Shown here piece after piece: positions 33,542-44,303 of a stretch of 64,000 nt of DNA. The first letter of the stretch is position 1. The number at the start of each line of letters is the position of its first letter. Position numbers and translations under genes: made by a program. Location: assembly GCA_019694455.1 (NCBI GenBank), contig JAIBBY010000015.1, positions 1 through 64,000 on the forward strand, given 5' to 3'. The notes beneath the pieces are model-generated. The model saw only the letters and a program-made list of their open reading frames with translations, did not search any database and had not been told where the DNA came from. Source of the stretch: Pirellulales bacterium (GTDB lineage Bacteria; Planctomycetota; Planctomycetia; Pirellulales; JAEUIK01).

Positions 33542-34549
33542 CTATTCGTCGCCCAATTGAACAAGCGCGCGGCCTTGCATTTGTCCGCCGCGGATGCGGT
33601 CGATCGCTGATGGCAATTCGTCGAGCGAGACGGTCGCGGCGACGATCGCTTCGAGATCGGCCGGTCGCCATGCGCCAGCCATGTGCGACCACAGGCTTGC
33701 GCGGCGCTCGATGGGGTATTCGGCGGAATCGACGCCGGCCAGGCAGACGCCGCGAAGGATGAATGGATGCACCGAGAGGGGGAGTTCGACGCCCCCCACC
33801 AAGCCGCAGGCAGTGACACAACCAGCGCGATGCGTGGAGCGAACGATGGTCGCCAGGGTGTTGCCACCCACTGAGTCGATGGCGCCGGCCCAGCGGGCGG
33901 GCAGCAGCGGCTTGCCGGAAGTGTTATCCACTTCGCTGCGACCGATCACTGTCGTCGCGCCGAGTTTGCGCAAATAGTCATGCGCCGTTGGCTTGCCGGT
34001 GACGGCGGCCACTGAATAGCCGAGACGGGCAAGCATCGACACCGCCAGGCTGCCCACCCCGCCCGTAGCGCCCGTGACGACAATTTCGCCGGACGTTGGC
34101 AGAATGTTTTGATGCCTAAGAATCTCGATTGCGATTGCGGCGGTGAAACCGGCGGTGCCGAAGATCATGCTCTCGCGGAGCGAAAGTCTCTCTGGCAGGG
34201 GGACCAGCCAATTGGCCGGAACGCGAATGAATTCGCTGAAGCCTCCCCAGGCCGGAGCGCCGAGTTCGAAACCGGTGACCAACACCGCGTCCCCTGGCTG
34301 AAAGCGAGCATCCCGGCTTTCTACGACCTTGCCCGAAGCGTCGATGCCGGGGATGTGCGGAAATGTTCTGGCCACGCCTGGCGCGCCGCTGGCGGCCAAG
34401 GCGTCTTTGAAGTTGAGCGAGGAATAGGCCACTCGGATCAGGACCTCGCCAGCCGGGAGGTCGCTTAACGGCAACACGGCAATGCGGTTTGAAATCTTCT
34501 TGTCGTCGCTGCGCTCGACCAGATAGCAACGAAAGTCGGGTGCAGGCAT
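33542..34549 (-). CDS. YhdH/AcuI-family quinone oxidoreductase-like protein
   Basis: A 335-residue medium-chain dehydrogenase/reductase without catalytic zinc ligands. SSLNFKDALAASG and PHIPGIDASGKVV are family hallmarks. The Rossmann motif is VTGATGGVGSLAVSML at about residue 155. AcuI enzymes reduce acrylyl-CoA with NADPH; other YhdH-like members act on quinones or enones, so the substrate is uncertain. The ATG at 34549 matches the family start. First gene of the reductase-archease-rtcB cluster. No functional link with RNA repair is obvious. Confidence 0.85.
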   Translation of the reverse strand: MPAPDFRCYLVERSDDKKISNRIAVLPLSDLPAGEVLIRVAYSSLNFKDALAASGAPGVARTFPHIPGIDASGKVVESRDARFQPGDAVLVTGFELGAPAWGGFSEFIRVPANWLVPLPERLSLRESMIFGTAGFTAAIAIEILRHQNILPTSGEIVVTGATGGVGSLAVSMLARLGYSVAAVTGKPTAHDYLRKLGATTVIGRSEVDNTSGKPLLPARWAGAIDSVGGNTLATIVRSTHRAGCVTACGLVGGVELPLSVHPFILRGVCLAGVDSAEYPIERRASLWSHMAGAWRPADLEAIVAATVSLDELPSAIDRIRGGQMQGRALVQLGDE

Positions 34550-34669
34550 GAATTCATCCTTGCCGAAAATTAACCATGAAGGGCGCCGAAATGCTACGTA
34601 GGCGCTCACAGCGTAACGCAGCGCCAAGAAACTATGCAAACCGTGCTAGAGGACGCACTTGGCGGTTCG

Positions 34670-34698
34670 TTGACACTCCGGATGGGACTTCTAATAAT
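34670..34698 (+). promoter_or_regulatory. Strong sigma70-type promoter for trxA
   Basis: TTGACA (34670-34675), a 17-base spacer, and AATAAT (34693-34698, five of six consensus). It lies 86 bases upstream of the thioredoxin start. Confidence 0.7.
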
Positions 34699-34783
34699 TC
34701 CGGCGGTGAAGTTATTGGCCGTTCACGCACAGCCGAATCGTTCGCCTGGCCCGTGACGCCTCAAATCGAAGGAGATGACATCC

Positions 34784-35113
34784 ATGGGCAACGGCGTATT
34801 GGAGATTTCGGATTCCACATTTCAGCGCGACGTGATCAACTCAACGCAGCCGGTGCTGGTTGATTTTTGGGCTCCGTGGTGCGGCCCTTGCCGCATGATC
34901 GCGCCGGTGGTTGAAGAGTTGGCCTCGGAATACGCGGGGAGCGTGAAGATCGCCAAGGTGAACATCGATGACAACCCGCATTCGGCCGAGGCGTATGGGG
35001 TGAGCAGCATCCCGACATTGCTGGTGTTCAAGGGTGGGCAGATCGTGAACAGTTTTGTCGGCGTGCAGTCGAAATCGAAGATTCAGCAAGCTTTGGACGC
35101 CGCCAAGGGTTAG
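34784..35113 (+). CDS. trxA: Thioredoxin
   Basis: A 109-residue classical thioredoxin reducing protein disulfides in the cytoplasm. The active site is WCGPC (Cys33, Cys36), with the buried Asp in VDFWAPW, the cis-Pro in GVSSIPTLLVF and the C-terminal GGQIVNSFVG. GGAG lies 9 bases before the ATG at 34784, which is preferred over the ATG nine bases earlier. The gene has its own promoter and a strong terminator, so it is monocistronic. Confidence 0.97.
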   Translation: MGNGVLEISDSTFQRDVINSTQPVLVDFWAPWCGPCRMIAPVVEELASEYAGSVKIAKVNIDDNPHSAEAYGVSSIPTLLVFKGGQIVNSFVGVQSKSKIQQALDAAKG

Positions 35114-35191
35114 AAATCTGGCGGCAATGTTGGCGCATTTGCTCCAAATTGCCGCGAGCCTCCGCGGCGCGTCTTTCTGAATGAACTACGA

Positions 35192-35234
35192 CTTGCCTGG
35201 CATCCGATGATGAATGCCAGGCAAGTTTTTCTTT
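35192..35234 (+). terminator. Intrinsic terminator of trxA
   Basis: Perfect 12-bp stem CTTGCCTGGCAT/ATGCCAGGCAAG (35192-35203 and 35214-35225), a 10-base loop, then TTTTTCTTTT. It begins 79 bases after the trxA stop. Confidence 0.9.
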
Positions 35235-35310
35235 TGACGTTGGCATTGCGGCGCGGCAGCGCCGGCCAACGTAGCGTGGCGCCTGTGCCTGGCAGTGGGC
35301 CAGTTGCTTG

Positions 35311-36414
35311 ATGAACTCGACACCCGACGCCCGAGCGGGCGCCTCAGCTAGCGATCCGCAGCGTCCGATTCGCGGCGCCTTAGGGAACGTGGCGGCTCGC
35401 ATCGACGGCGCGCACGAGTTGCAAACCGTATCGGCGCGTAGCGCGGCGCAGCAGCCAGAGAGCGCTGAACCGGCGATCGTCCATGAGCGGGCCACGGATA
35501 CCACCGAATGGCCGCGCTTGGTGGAGGAGTTGCAACGGCAGGCCCGGCAGTTGCAGGTCCATTTGAAGCAACGGCTGGCTGAGGTGGATCGTCGCGAGTC
35601 GCAAGTGAACGCGCATGCCGCCACGCTCGAAGAACAAGCCCGCGGCGCGCGCTTGTGGCTGCGCGAACAGCATGCGCTGCTCGATGTGCGCGGCGAGCGG
35701 GCCGAATTGCGCGAAGCGGATGTGGCGGAACGCCAATCACAGGTCGCCGCAGCCGAGGCGTACCTGGAAAGTCAGCGAAAGGAAACCGCGGAAAGGCAGA
35801 GCCGATTCCAGCAGGAGCTTGATCGTCGCGCCGCGGAGCTATCGGCGCAAAGAGAGCAATTGAAGCTTGCCGATCCGTCCGCCGAGCAGGCGTCGCGCGT
35901 AATGGCGCCTGGCAAAGATCAGAATCTGCTGGCCAAGCGACGTCAATTGGCGACCCGCGTGCGTCGAGCAAGGGCCCGTATTGTGGAGCAGGCTCGGGCC
36001 TGGGGAGCGAAGCTGCGGAAGCGAGAATCCCATTTGGAGGAGCGATCGCGAGAGCTGGCTAGTCGGCACGCCGATCTAGAGCAACTGCGATTATCGCTGT
36101 TGAGCAAGCATACAGAATTGTTGGAGCTGCGCCTGTCCATTGAGCAGCTCATGGCTGAGCAAGGCTTGTCCGAAGGCACGCCTCAGGCAACGAGCGCGCT
36201 ATCGACAACCAGAACCATGATCGCGGAGCAGTACCAGCAAACTCGCTCCGACCTGGCGGCGCAACAAGAGGCGCTGGAGTCCTTGCGGGCAGAAATTGCG
36301 TCCCGCTATGAAGCGCTCGCCGACCGTCGCGACGCAGTGATCAATCTGGCGCGGCGGCGGCGCTTGCTCGAAGTGCGTCAAGCCGCTGAGGCGCTATTGC
36401 GTCGCGCGGGATAG
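35311..36414 (+). CDS. Long coiled-coil protein of unknown function
   Basis: A 367-residue, strongly charged helical protein. Residues 1-60 look disordered. Coiled coil runs at about 65-175 (LVEELQRQARQLQVHLKQRL...) and again at 205-275 and 300-345. A basic central stretch (KRRQLATRVRRARARIVEQ) separates them. There is no signal peptide, membrane helix or enzyme motif. A TTG one codon earlier could also start it. Structural, cytoskeletal or chromosome-associated roles are possible, but none is shown. Confidence 0.75.
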   Translation: MNSTPDARAGASASDPQRPIRGALGNVAARIDGAHELQTVSARSAAQQPESAEPAIVHERATDTTEWPRLVEELQRQARQLQVHLKQRLAEVDRRESQVNAHAATLEEQARGARLWLREQHALLDVRGERAELREADVAERQSQVAAAEAYLESQRKETAERQSRFQQELDRRAAELSAQREQLKLADPSAEQASRVMAPGKDQNLLAKRRQLATRVRRARARIVEQARAWGAKLRKRESHLEERSRELASRHADLEQLRLSLLSKHTELLELRLSIEQLMAEQGLSEGTPQATSALSTTRTMIAEQYQQTRSDLAAQQEALESLRAEIASRYEALADRRDAVINLARRRRLLEVRQAAEALLRRAG

Positions 36415-36564
36415 AGCGCAACTTAGACGCTTGGAGTAGCAGCACCCAAGCAGCAAATCCAACTCGCGGCGAGCGCATCTGACTGCCGCAGATCGCAAAT
36501 TCGCGATTGCTATCGCCAGTTGGGAAGCAATTCGCAGATTCCGGGCGTCACTTCCGCGGGTCTG

Positions 36565-37431
36565 TCAGCGACCCGCGACCGGTTCATCCAGCGGCTGGCT
36601 AGGATCGGTTTCGCCTGGGGTGGCTTCCTTGGGGTGATCGGCCGGCGATTCGTCGGCGACTTCCTCCGCCATGTGCGTGGCCACACTGACCATTTGCATC
36701 GCGGCTTGGATCTCGGCGGCGCTAAAGTAAGGCTCGTTCGGCGCGCCGATATGCTCGATCTGCTTGTTGGCCAGTTCGGCCCAGCTCATGTTGTCGGTGA
36801 GATGCCAGGTGGCAGCTTGGGCAACGCGCTGGCTCGACTTTCCGGCGGCAAGCAACCTGAGGACTTGCGCAACTCGCTTATCGCTGGAGAACTCATTGAA
36901 CGGTTTGATCTCGTACGGGATCGCCGCGCGCGGCTCGGATTTGCCATGTTCCAGGCAGACACATTCGACCTTGATCTTGCCGACCTTTTCGGCAGGGACA
37001 TTGAAGAATCCGCCGCCGCCCATGCCACCCATGCCGCCGCCGCCCATACCCATCCCGCCCATGCCCATGCCGCCCATGCCCATCCCGCCGCCGGCGGATT
37101 GGGCGCCGCCGCCGGTGGTAGCGCTGGTGCCGCCGCGTCCGACGCCGCCGCCAATTTGCGCGAGGACTGGAGTGGCGGCAAATGTTTCGGGCAGCTTCAC
37201 GCTCAATGGCTTGTCGGTCTTGTTCTCGATGAGGACTTGCGCTTGGCGCGAGTCGCGCGGGATGAACTTGACATCGAGTTGCCCCGACTTCATGGCGGCG
37301 AACATCTCGACCTGCTCGCCGACGGGTTGGTTCTTGGCGCCGCGCTTTGCGCTTCGTTCTCGCGCAACGAGTCCCAGTGGAAGGATGGCGACGAGAGCCA
37401 CAATGATCGATGTTTGTAGCGACTTGCGCAT
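36565..37431 (-). CDS. Secreted Gly/Met-repeat protein
   Basis: A 288-residue exported protein. The signal peptide is MRKSLQTSIIVALVAILPLGLVA, with cleavage near VARE. Residues 35-95 are a beta-rich domain (LDVKFIPRDSRQAQVLIENKTDKPLSVKLPE). Residues 100-145 are a Gly-rich segment with GMGGMG-type repeats. A helical C-terminal domain follows (SSDKRVAQVLRLLAAGKSS). The Gly/Met track is frequent in planctomycete secreted proteins; its role is unknown. The ATG at 37431 is chosen because it places the signal peptide at the N-terminus. It could bind a metal through Met residues, but that is speculation. Confidence 0.78.
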   Translation of the reverse strand: MRKSLQTSIIVALVAILPLGLVARERSAKRGAKNQPVGEQVEMFAAMKSGQLDVKFIPRDSRQAQVLIENKTDKPLSVKLPETFAATPVLAQIGGGVGRGGTSATTGGGAQSAGGGMGMGGMGMGGMGMGGGGMGGMGGGGFFNVPAEKVGKIKVECVCLEHGKSEPRAAIPYEIKPFNEFSSDKRVAQVLRLLAAGKSSQRVAQAATWHLTDNMSWAELANKQIEHIGAPNEPYFSAAEIQAAMQMVSVATHMAEEVADESPADHPKEATPGETDPSQPLDEPVAGR

Positions 37432-37717
37432 GACCGTTTCGTTCCGGCGGGAGTGGCGAATTAGGTGGGGCTGGCCCCTGGCCGCACATTGCGGCTGCGG
37501 GCCGTAAGTCTTGTGCAATTCAGCTTAATTGCCTGTCGCGTCAACTCCAACAAGAAAGCGCATTGGAGCAAGGGGGCGTGATCCACGGGACCCCAAAACG
37601 CGGTCGAAATTGCGGGGAATTCCGGTTGTCCCGGCTACTGGTACGCAGGGCGGACCACACGGGGAGTTCGCTGGTGACGCGGAGGGCCAGATCTCGCGGA
37701 ACGGCCACCAAAAAGGC

Positions 37718-39851
<2,134 letters not shown>

Positions 39852-39855
<4 letters not shown>

Positions 39856-40340
39856 GCGTCTTTTTCCATCACCGCCAAATGGATCTTCACACCGTCGTCG
39901 CCCGCGGCGTCGCTGGCAATGCGGGCGATTTCGCGGAGCGGGACATCCTTTTCGGCCTTGATGACTACGGCCGTCTTACCTTCGCGGAACTGCGTTTCGA
40001 CGACGGTGCGAATTGCGGAGTCTTGTTGGAGACCGGGCAATGGGTCGCCACCGGCGCCATCACCGACATACACCAGCGGACGCCCGCCATCGGGATTGTT
40101 CATCACCGTGAGCACCACGGAGGTTTCGAGATCGGCGGCGACCACATGCTTGGCGGCGGGCAGGTCGATCTCGGCCAAGGCGGCCACAAGGCTGGTGACC
40201 AAGAAAAAGATGTTCATCATGAACACCAGGTCGATCATGGCCGTCATGTCGACTCGAGCGTCGCCCTCGGCTCGTTTGGCGGAGATTGGGGCCAGCGTCA
40301 TGCCGCCAGCAAGCAGCGAGTCGGCGTCTAACAACGACAT
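39852..40340 (-). CDS. ExbD/TolR-like biopolymer transport protein
   Basis: 162 residues with one membrane helix. Its proton-path Asp is in VDMTAMIDLVFMMNIFFLV (about residue 31-37), followed by a small periplasmic domain ending HLAVMEKDA. It pairs with the ExbB-like protein 13 bases upstream to form a proton-driven complex. Second ExbD partner of the downstream module. Confidence 0.88.
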
Positions 40341-40353
40341 GAGACGACCTGCG

Positions 40354-40986
40354 CTATGCGGCGACCAGTTTGAAGTGTTTTAGAAAACGGACGAGGGCGG
40401 GTGTGAGCGATTCTTGCAAATCGCGAATGCGATTGTTCAAGGACGATGCGACATAGCCAAGCGGTATCGCGGTACCGAGCCCCATGGCGGTGCAGATGAG
40501 CGCCACGCTGATTTCGTCGGCAATCTGGGCCGGCTGCACTTTTTCGCCCATGCCGATGCGGCCGAACGCGGCCATCATGCCGAGCACGGTGCCGAACAAT
40601 CCGAGCAGCGGGCCGTTGCGAATGACCGTGATGATCCAACTGACGCGGTTTTCCATGGGGGCGAGCACGTCGCGCTGGAGGCGTTCGGCCACCAATTGGC
40701 GCAGCTCGGCATGATCGAGATCGCGGTTTTGCAGGGCCAGTAACACCAGTTGCGGCAGCGCTCGCTCGTCGACCGCGCAGCGATCGATGGCGCCTTCGTA
40801 GTCGGCATCGGCCAGGTCTTGGCGCAGTTCTTCGACGAAGTCGTCCTGAGCCTGCTCGGTGCGGAAGCGGAGTTGCGCCAGTCGCCGCCAGACGAGAATA
40901 GCGCAATACAGCCCCCAAAGCAGGTTTAGGGCCAAAAACACATAGCAGGCGTCGCCCATCGTCTGGGCCAGTTCATTGACATTCAT
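40354..40986 (-). CDS. ExbB/TolQ/MotA-family proton channel protein
   Basis: 210 residues with three membrane segments: about 15-35, 115-140 (NGPLLGLFGTVLGMMAAFG, the family signature) and 155-180 (ICTAMGLGTAIPLGYVASSL). The cytoplasmic loop is charged. It forms the pentameric channel around an ExbD dimer that powers outer-membrane or envelope machinery. First gene of the second ExbB-ExbD-ExbD module. Confidence 0.88.
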   Translation of the reverse strand: MNVNELAQTMGDACYVFLALNLLWGLYCAILVWRRLAQLRFRTEQAQDDFVEELRQDLADADYEGAIDRCAVDERALPQLVLLALQNRDLDHAELRQLVAERLQRDVLAPMENRVSWIITVIRNGPLLGLFGTVLGMMAAFGRIGMGEKVQPAQIADEISVALICTAMGLGTAIPLGYVASSLNNRIRDLQESLTPALVRFLKHFKLVAA

Positions 40987-41055
40987 AGTCGCATGTCGAT
41001 CGCGGCTAGGGCTGGCGATTCCATTGGATAGCAGATCGTTCGTTTTTTTTACGCA

Positions 41056-41997
41056 TTAGGCATTCCATCGATTGTCGTCTACGGAAGGTGGCTCGTCACC
41101 CTCGTCGACGTCGCCGGATGGCAGGTCCAGATCATCGATATCGGCGACCAGTGGTGGTTGTCGGCGCGCAGCGCGGCGCCGATAGACCCAGGCCCCGGCC
41201 ATAGACGAAAGTATCACAGCGCCGACGACCAACGCCACATAGGACCAGTAGGGGTTTTCGCGTGGCACGACTAAACTCGGTTGAGAGACGACTCGACCGA
41301 CCAAGAGCGGGGCAAAGAGGGCCCGCGATTGGGGCTTGGCGTCGGCGGGGTAATAGCCTTGCAGCTTGAAAAAGTAGCCATAGACAGTCACCTCGCCTTG
41401 GACAAAATCGCCCACTGTCAGGCTGGGCGGCAAATCCGGCGTGACGACCACGTAGAGCCAGCCGCTATTTGCCGTTGGCCAGCCCCAAAGCTCGTACAGT
41501 TGCGGGGCGTCAATCTTGAGAGACTTGGGGGTCGGGTAGCTGAGCACCCGCCGCACGTCGAGTTCCACGCGGAGCAGTTCGCCTCGGCATTCGGCCGGAG
41601 CATGGATCAGGTCGTGAAACGTGCGCTCGTGGCTTTGCGATCGCAGTTGTTCGGCTGTCCGCTCTTTAGTCCAGTGGAACAGCCGCGCGTAGGCGGGCAT
41701 CTCAATGGGATGAATGGCAATCGACTTGTCGCTGACTAGCTTGGCCTCTTCCCGGAAAAGCTCCATTTCAGCCGGATCGATTGAGCTAGCGGTAGAGCCT
41801 GAATCCGGCTGAGCGGATTCGTCGGGGGCAGTGGCGGGATGCGCACTGGCTGGCGCCACGGCCGGTTGGACTCGACCCTGCGGACGCCAGCGATAGATGG
41901 TGAGCCCCATGATGGTGAGCATGACCAACATCGCGATCAGGCGCATGGCTTCGTTAGGGGCCGGAAGCCATCCGGGGCGTCGAGCGCGATGTTTCAT
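41056..41997 (-). CDS. Bitopic membrane protein of the ExbB/ExbD locus
   Basis: Unrecognised 313-residue protein with a membrane helix near residues 18-36 (MRLIAMLVMLTIMGLTIY) and another near 255-275 (YWSYVALVVGAVILSSMAGAWVY). A periplasmic domain of about 210 residues lies between. Its second half (SGWLYVVVTPDLPP ... VQGEVTVYGYFFKLQGY) looks like an OB/beta-barrel fold. The C-terminus is acidic and cytoplasmic. It lies between the two ExbB/ExbD modules, so it may couple proton flow to a cell-wall or outer-membrane function. Confidence 0.75.
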   Translation of the reverse strand: MKHRARRPGWLPAPNEAMRLIAMLVMLTIMGLTIYRWRPQGRVQPAVAPASAHPATAPDESAQPDSGSTASSIDPAEMELFREEAKLVSDKSIAIHPIEMPAYARLFHWTKERTAEQLRSQSHERTFHDLIHAPAECRGELLRVELDVRRVLSYPTPKSLKIDAPQLYELWGWPTANSGWLYVVVTPDLPPSLTVGDFVQGEVTVYGYFFKLQGYYPADAKPQSRALFAPLLVGRVVSQPSLVVPRENPYWSYVALVVGAVILSSMAGAWVYRRRAARRQPPLVADIDDLDLPSGDVDEGDEPPSVDDNRWNA

Positions 41998-42018
41998 CTT
42001 GCGTTCCTGGCGAGCGAG

Positions 42019-42537
42019 CTATTCGGCGGCCTTCGGCTGCTCGTTGATTTCGATAAAGCTGAGCCGATTGAGCGGTTCGCCGGACGGAAGCTTAATTCGG
42101 GTGCAGACGTCCATCAGGCTCATCATGTGCTCGTACTTGAGACCCGAGCCAATCTGTAACAGCACCTGTTCGAAGACGATGTTGGGATCGGAAAACAACT
42201 CGGTCAGCCGGAGTTCGAAATCGCGCAAGCTAGTCATCACGGCGCCCTGGGCGATCTGCAGCTTGCCAATGCCGCCTTGGCCGTCGGAGAGCACTGTCAG
42301 TTCCAAAGTGTCGAGCCCTTTAAGCAGATCGGCGTTGGGGTCGGGCGATCCGATCGCCTCGCCTTGCACGCGGGAGACCGGCTCGGGCGGCGGCATCCGC
42401 AGGGCGATTTGGCCTTCGAGCGGCGCGGGGTTGAAGGTGAGGATAAAAAAGGCCAATAGTTGAAACGCCATGTCGAGCATGGCGGCGAGATTCAACTCGA
42501 CTTCTTCTTGCGATGTACGGCGTTTGCGCTTGCGCAC
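42019..42537 (-). CDS. ExbD/TolR-like protein
   Basis: 172 residues. The basic N-terminus (MRKRKRRTSQEEVELN) leads into the membrane helix LAAMLDMAFQLLAFFILTF with the conserved Asp, then a periplasmic domain. It lies 21 bases before the bitopic protein gene and 2 bases after the previous exbD. Second ExbD of the upstream module. Confidence 0.88.
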   Translation of the reverse strand: MRKRKRRTSQEEVELNLAAMLDMAFQLLAFFILTFNPAPLEGQIALRMPPPEPVSRVQGEAIGSPDPNADLLKGLDTLELTVLSDGQGGIGKLQIAQGAVMTSLRDFELRLTELFSDPNIVFEQVLLQIGSGLKYEHMMSLMDVCTRIKLPSGEPLNRLSFIEINEQPKAAE

Positions 42538-42539
42538 CG

Positions 42540-43001
42540 TTAGGCTCCCTCGACCTTGCTCATCGCGCGGTATTGAAACTTGCGAAACCCGCTGGTTTGG
42601 CAGTTTCTGATGATGCGATTCAGCAAATGAAAAGGAATCTCTTTATCTGCTCGCACCACGACCGTGACGGGGAGTTCGTCGCCAAGCTTGAGATTCGGCT
42701 GCTTGACTTGCGCGAGTCGGAGGGCCGTCTGAGCTTCGCTCTTGATGAACGCCTCGGGCTCGACAATGTCGCCATAGGCGTGCAGTTGCCCTTCGGCGTC
42801 GATGTTTAGGACCAAGAGTTCGGTCCCTTCATCCTCGACCGGCGCAGCGGAGCCGAGCACGGGGAGATTGAGCGCAAGATTGACTGAAGCGGCCTTAAAA
42901 TTGACCACCAACATAAAGAAGGTGATCAACTGAAACACCATGTCGAGAATCGGTGTGAGATTGGGTTCGCACCGATCGTTGCCGGACAGCGAGGCTGACA
43001 T
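42540..43001 (-). CDS. ExbD/TolR-like protein
   Basis: 153 residues. The membrane helix LTPILDMVFQLITFFMLVV carries the conserved Asp, followed by a periplasmic domain (ELPVTVVVRADKEIPFHLLNRI). It directly follows the ExbB-like gene and precedes the second exbD. First ExbD of the upstream module. Confidence 0.88.
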   Translation of the reverse strand: MSASLSGNDRCEPNLTPILDMVFQLITFFMLVVNFKAASVNLALNLPVLGSAAPVEDEGTELLVLNIDAEGQLHAYGDIVEPEAFIKSEAQTALRLAQVKQPNLKLGDELPVTVVVRADKEIPFHLLNRIIRNCQTSGFRKFQYRAMSKVEGA

Positions 43002-43018
43002 CGCGGTCTCCTTATTGA

Positions 43019-43891
43019 TCAGGTGACGACGAGTGCGGCTTCGCCCGGCGCTGGCGGAGTCGATTTGCCGCGCACCGAACGATGGAGCTTGCGCAGCAAT
43101 TGGTCGGCCAGCAGGGACGTGTTCGCTGAGATGGTGGCAACGCGGTTGCGAAACAGCGAGAAGAAGTAGATCGCCGGCACGGCGAGCGCGACGCCTTCGA
43201 AGGTGAGCAGCAGGGCCTCGGAGATTCCGCCCGCCACTTTGTCGGCTTCCAGTCGTACGCCCGACATGGCGATGACGCTGAAGCTGGCGATCATGCCTTT
43301 CAGCGTGCCGAGGAGGCCGATCATCGGTCCGAGGGTGCCCATCACGGCGAGGATGCTGATGCGTTTTTCGAGTTCGATGGTTTGCGCGTCGACCGATCGC
43401 TCCATCGCTTCGCGAGCTTCTGGCAGACCGTTTTGCAGTTCGGAGATGCCGACGGTGAGAATACGTCCGAGGAAGGAGCGACTTTCCGCGGTGATTTTGT
43501 AGGCCCCGCGAATGTCGCGTTGATGAATGAGCAATTTGAGTTGCTCAACTAAGGTAGGGGGGGCGGCAATCTGTTCGCGGAGCTCCATGAACATGCTGAC
43601 GACAGTGGCGACGAAGTACATGGACAGCATCAAGATGACGACGCCGATGATGCCCGACGAGCGGGCCACCCACGAGAGATAGCTCTCTTGTTCCGCGGGC
43701 GCGGCCGTAGGGGGATCCGCGGCAAACGCCGGCGTTGCAATGACCGCCCCGATCACCAGCAAAAGGAGGAAGAACGCGAACGGGCGAATAGAACGAATCG
43801 GCGACACGGCGGCTCCTTGCAAAGCAAGTTGATCCAGCGAGATTCGGGCACGATCGGCGCTCGTTGTGGCCTCGTCGTCCTTGTGCGCCAT
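43019..43891 (-). CDS. ExbB/TolQ/MotA-family proton channel protein
   Basis: 290 residues. An N-terminal hydrophobic segment with possible signal cleavage (FAFFLLLLVIGAVIATPAFA) is followed by the three ExbB helices. The family core is MGTLGPMIGLLGTLKGMIASF and the last helix is LLLTFEGVALAVPAIYFFSLF. Such an N-terminal extension is common in planctomycete ExbB-like proteins. It opens the seven-gene minus-strand locus. Confidence 0.88.
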   Translation of the reverse strand: MAHKDDEATTSADRARISLDQLALQGAAVSPIRSIRPFAFFLLLLVIGAVIATPAFAADPPTAAPAEQESYLSWVARSSGIIGVVILMLSMYFVATVVSMFMELREQIAAPPTLVEQLKLLIHQRDIRGAYKITAESRSFLGRILTVGISELQNGLPEAREAMERSVDAQTIELEKRISILAVMGTLGPMIGLLGTLKGMIASFSVIAMSGVRLEADKVAGGISEALLLTFEGVALAVPAIYFFSLFRNRVATISANTSLLADQLLRKLHRSVRGKSTPPAPGEAALVVT

Positions 43892-44303
43892 GGAACAACG
43901 TTGGGTTGGCCGACGAGCGCCAAAAATGGCGTCAGGGGCACTTTTTCTACCTTATCACCGTAGCGCAGCGGCAGAAAGGGAAAAAGCGCTGACCATAGGG
44001 CGAGGCAAGTAGTTGAAATGGTCCGAGAGGCCGCACGATCATCTATCCGGCAAGCTGTGCGCGTGCTGTCGGCAGCGCCGAAGTTGCGGAATGCACCGAC
44101 TTGGAGGGCTAGCCCGAGTGGCCGCCGCCGATGTGCCTTGGATCGGTGGCGCTGACCCATGGCGTGGTGGTGGGAGTTTGCTCCGAGGGCGACTCTGACC
44201 TAGCTTTCAGCATTGTCACATTGAGACGAGATTTCGCTCGTCTGGGCCCGGGTCGCTGATCCGGCCGGTTCAGTAAAGCATTGATCCCGACGGGGTTTCG
44301 CAC
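43892..44303. other. Divergent intergenic region between the ExbB locus and the HDOD gene
   Basis: 412 bases that must carry promoters for both directions. I cannot identify convincing -35/-10 pairs. A short inverted repeat CGCCA-AAAA-TGGCG lies at 43918-43931, close to the ExbB start. No credible ORF is seen. Confidence 0.4.

Noticed and set aside
33523-33867. N-terminal extension of archease
   Set aside because: The sequence is out-of-frame reading of the AcuI-like gene; the archease family begins at MFETFEHTAD.
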